Source: Babylonia areolata (lineage: Eukaryota; Mollusca; Gastropoda; Neogastropoda; Buccinidae). Taken from it: a DNA stretch of 64,000 nt. Made by a program: the position numbers and the translations under genes. The notes beneath the pieces are model-generated. The model was not told where the DNA came from, ran no database searches, and was given only the letters and a program-made list of their open reading frames with translations. This document shows, piece after piece, positions 63,262-64,000 of the stretch. How positions within the stretch are numbered: position 1 is the stretch's first letter; each line of letters starts with the position of its first letter. The stretch spans positions 31,433,370 through 31,497,369 of the forward strand of contig NC_134900.1 in NCBI RefSeq assembly GCF_041734735.1, written 5' to 3'.

Positions 63262-64000
63262 GTGAGGGGTCACCTGTCGCTGACAGAAATACTGCAGAGT
63301 GTGTGTGTGTGTGTTGGTTGGTCATTGATTTAATGACGTCTGTTCTCTAGGGTGATTTTACACACACACACACACACACACACATATAAATAGATATAGA
63401 TGTATGTATATGTGTGTGTGTGTGTGTGTGTTAGGGGCAGTAAGATGTTTTGTACCCCTGAAATTTGAAACGGATCTAGGTCTTTGGATCCCTCTTTGTG
63501 AATTGGTAACCCAAACGGGGTGCCAGAGGTGTTTATATTTTCTATAAGTGTGTTTGCACAAGCACACATGCTGACAGTATGATAGTGTGGAATTGATAGC
63601 ATTATGTGTGTGCGCTGTTTGTGGTGTAAAAATATTGATGATAAAACATATTAATATAGCACACTATCCAGAAATCTGCTCTAGGCGCTTTACAAATCAC
63701 AGTTTTATATATAGTGCATAACATCAGTGTTACATACACACAACAAATGTACTAGCAAACTGTGCATGCACACATAAGCACAATGCTTACATACATTTAA
63801 AAACGTTCAAACATACATATGAACGTACCATACCAGCCCCCCTTCACACACATGCACTCGCACACAGGCCAGATTTGAAAGAAGTGAGGGAGTCAGAATG
63901 TCAGTTTGTCAGTCCGTTTCACTTCTCTGGGACTTCAAAAAAGAAAAGGATCTATGTCGGTAGGTCTTAGTTCTGATACGGGGTTTCCTGAGAAGTATCA
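63262..64000. other. Intron after exon 39, no further exon seen
   Basis: It holds GT and CA runs (63299-63425) and an antisense retroposon tail near 63650-63705 (CACTATCCAGAAATCTGCTC, AGGCGCTTTACAAATCAC). An acidic FANCD2 C-terminal exon is not visible before 64000. Confidence 0.55.

Noticed and set aside
61376-63273. Three long minus-strand frames as an antisense gene
   Set aside because: All are products of the 44-bp array and overlap a well-conserved FANCD2 exon on the other strand.
1-64000. Search for LTR, retrovirus-like or Polinton-like fossils
   Set aside because: No long terminal repeats, gag/pol/env or capsid-like blocks were recognised; the reverse-transcriptase remnants present are of LINE type.

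Overview
The window is animal nuclear DNA, most likely from a mollusc and probably a gastropod. The single host gene I can assemble is the Fanconi anaemia group D2 gene (FANCD2) on the + strand. I recognised 39 coding exons between 7953 and 63261, all with GT/AG junctions and compatible phases. Together they hold about 4015 coding bases (about 1338 codons). They run colinear with vertebrate FANCD2 from near the N-terminus to the block just before the acidic C-terminal tail, which lies beyond the right edge. The mollusc call rests on intron style and on tRNA-headed SINE and LINE families that I associate with molluscs; it is an inference.

Layout. 1-7950 is upstream, repeat-rich sequence: a 45-bp tandem array (985-1243), a decayed LINE with EN and RT remnants and a nested SINE (about 1640-4260), microsatellites, a truncated upstream copy of the first recognised exon (5276-5485), and a CpG-containing stretch (about 6120-6660) that may be the promoter/first-exon zone. 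7953-34067 carries exons 1-17, separated by introns holding SINEs, a snap-back MITE (8687-9003), a LINE tail (12139-12780), a piggyBac-like element (14546-15136), a second LINE tail (15395-15800) and a 2.4-kb TTAA-flanked transposon remnant (18627-21025). Exon 15 carries the lysine matching the monoubiquitination site (human K561). 34477-63261 carries exons 18-39.

The outstanding feature is tandem repetition. About fourteen separate minisatellite arrays, together roughly a fifth of the window, sit in the introns of this one gene. Many are built from, or start exactly at, the gene's own splice junctions: the acceptor of exon 22 (dozens of copies), the acceptor and donor of exon 34, the donors of exons 13 and 23, and the acceptors of exons 29 and 32. 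Other arrays touch exons 8, 31 and 39 directly. The result is a conserved DNA-repair gene whose pre-mRNA is full of decoy splice sites.

Dispersed repeats are dominated by one tRNA-derived SINE (about 14 copies, several with clear target-site duplications), two further tRNA-headed SINEs that share a central core, a roughly 580-bp element seen three times, and several TTAA-bounded elements. I saw no retrovirus-like, LTR or Polinton-like element, no stand-alone tRNA or rRNA gene, and no second host gene.
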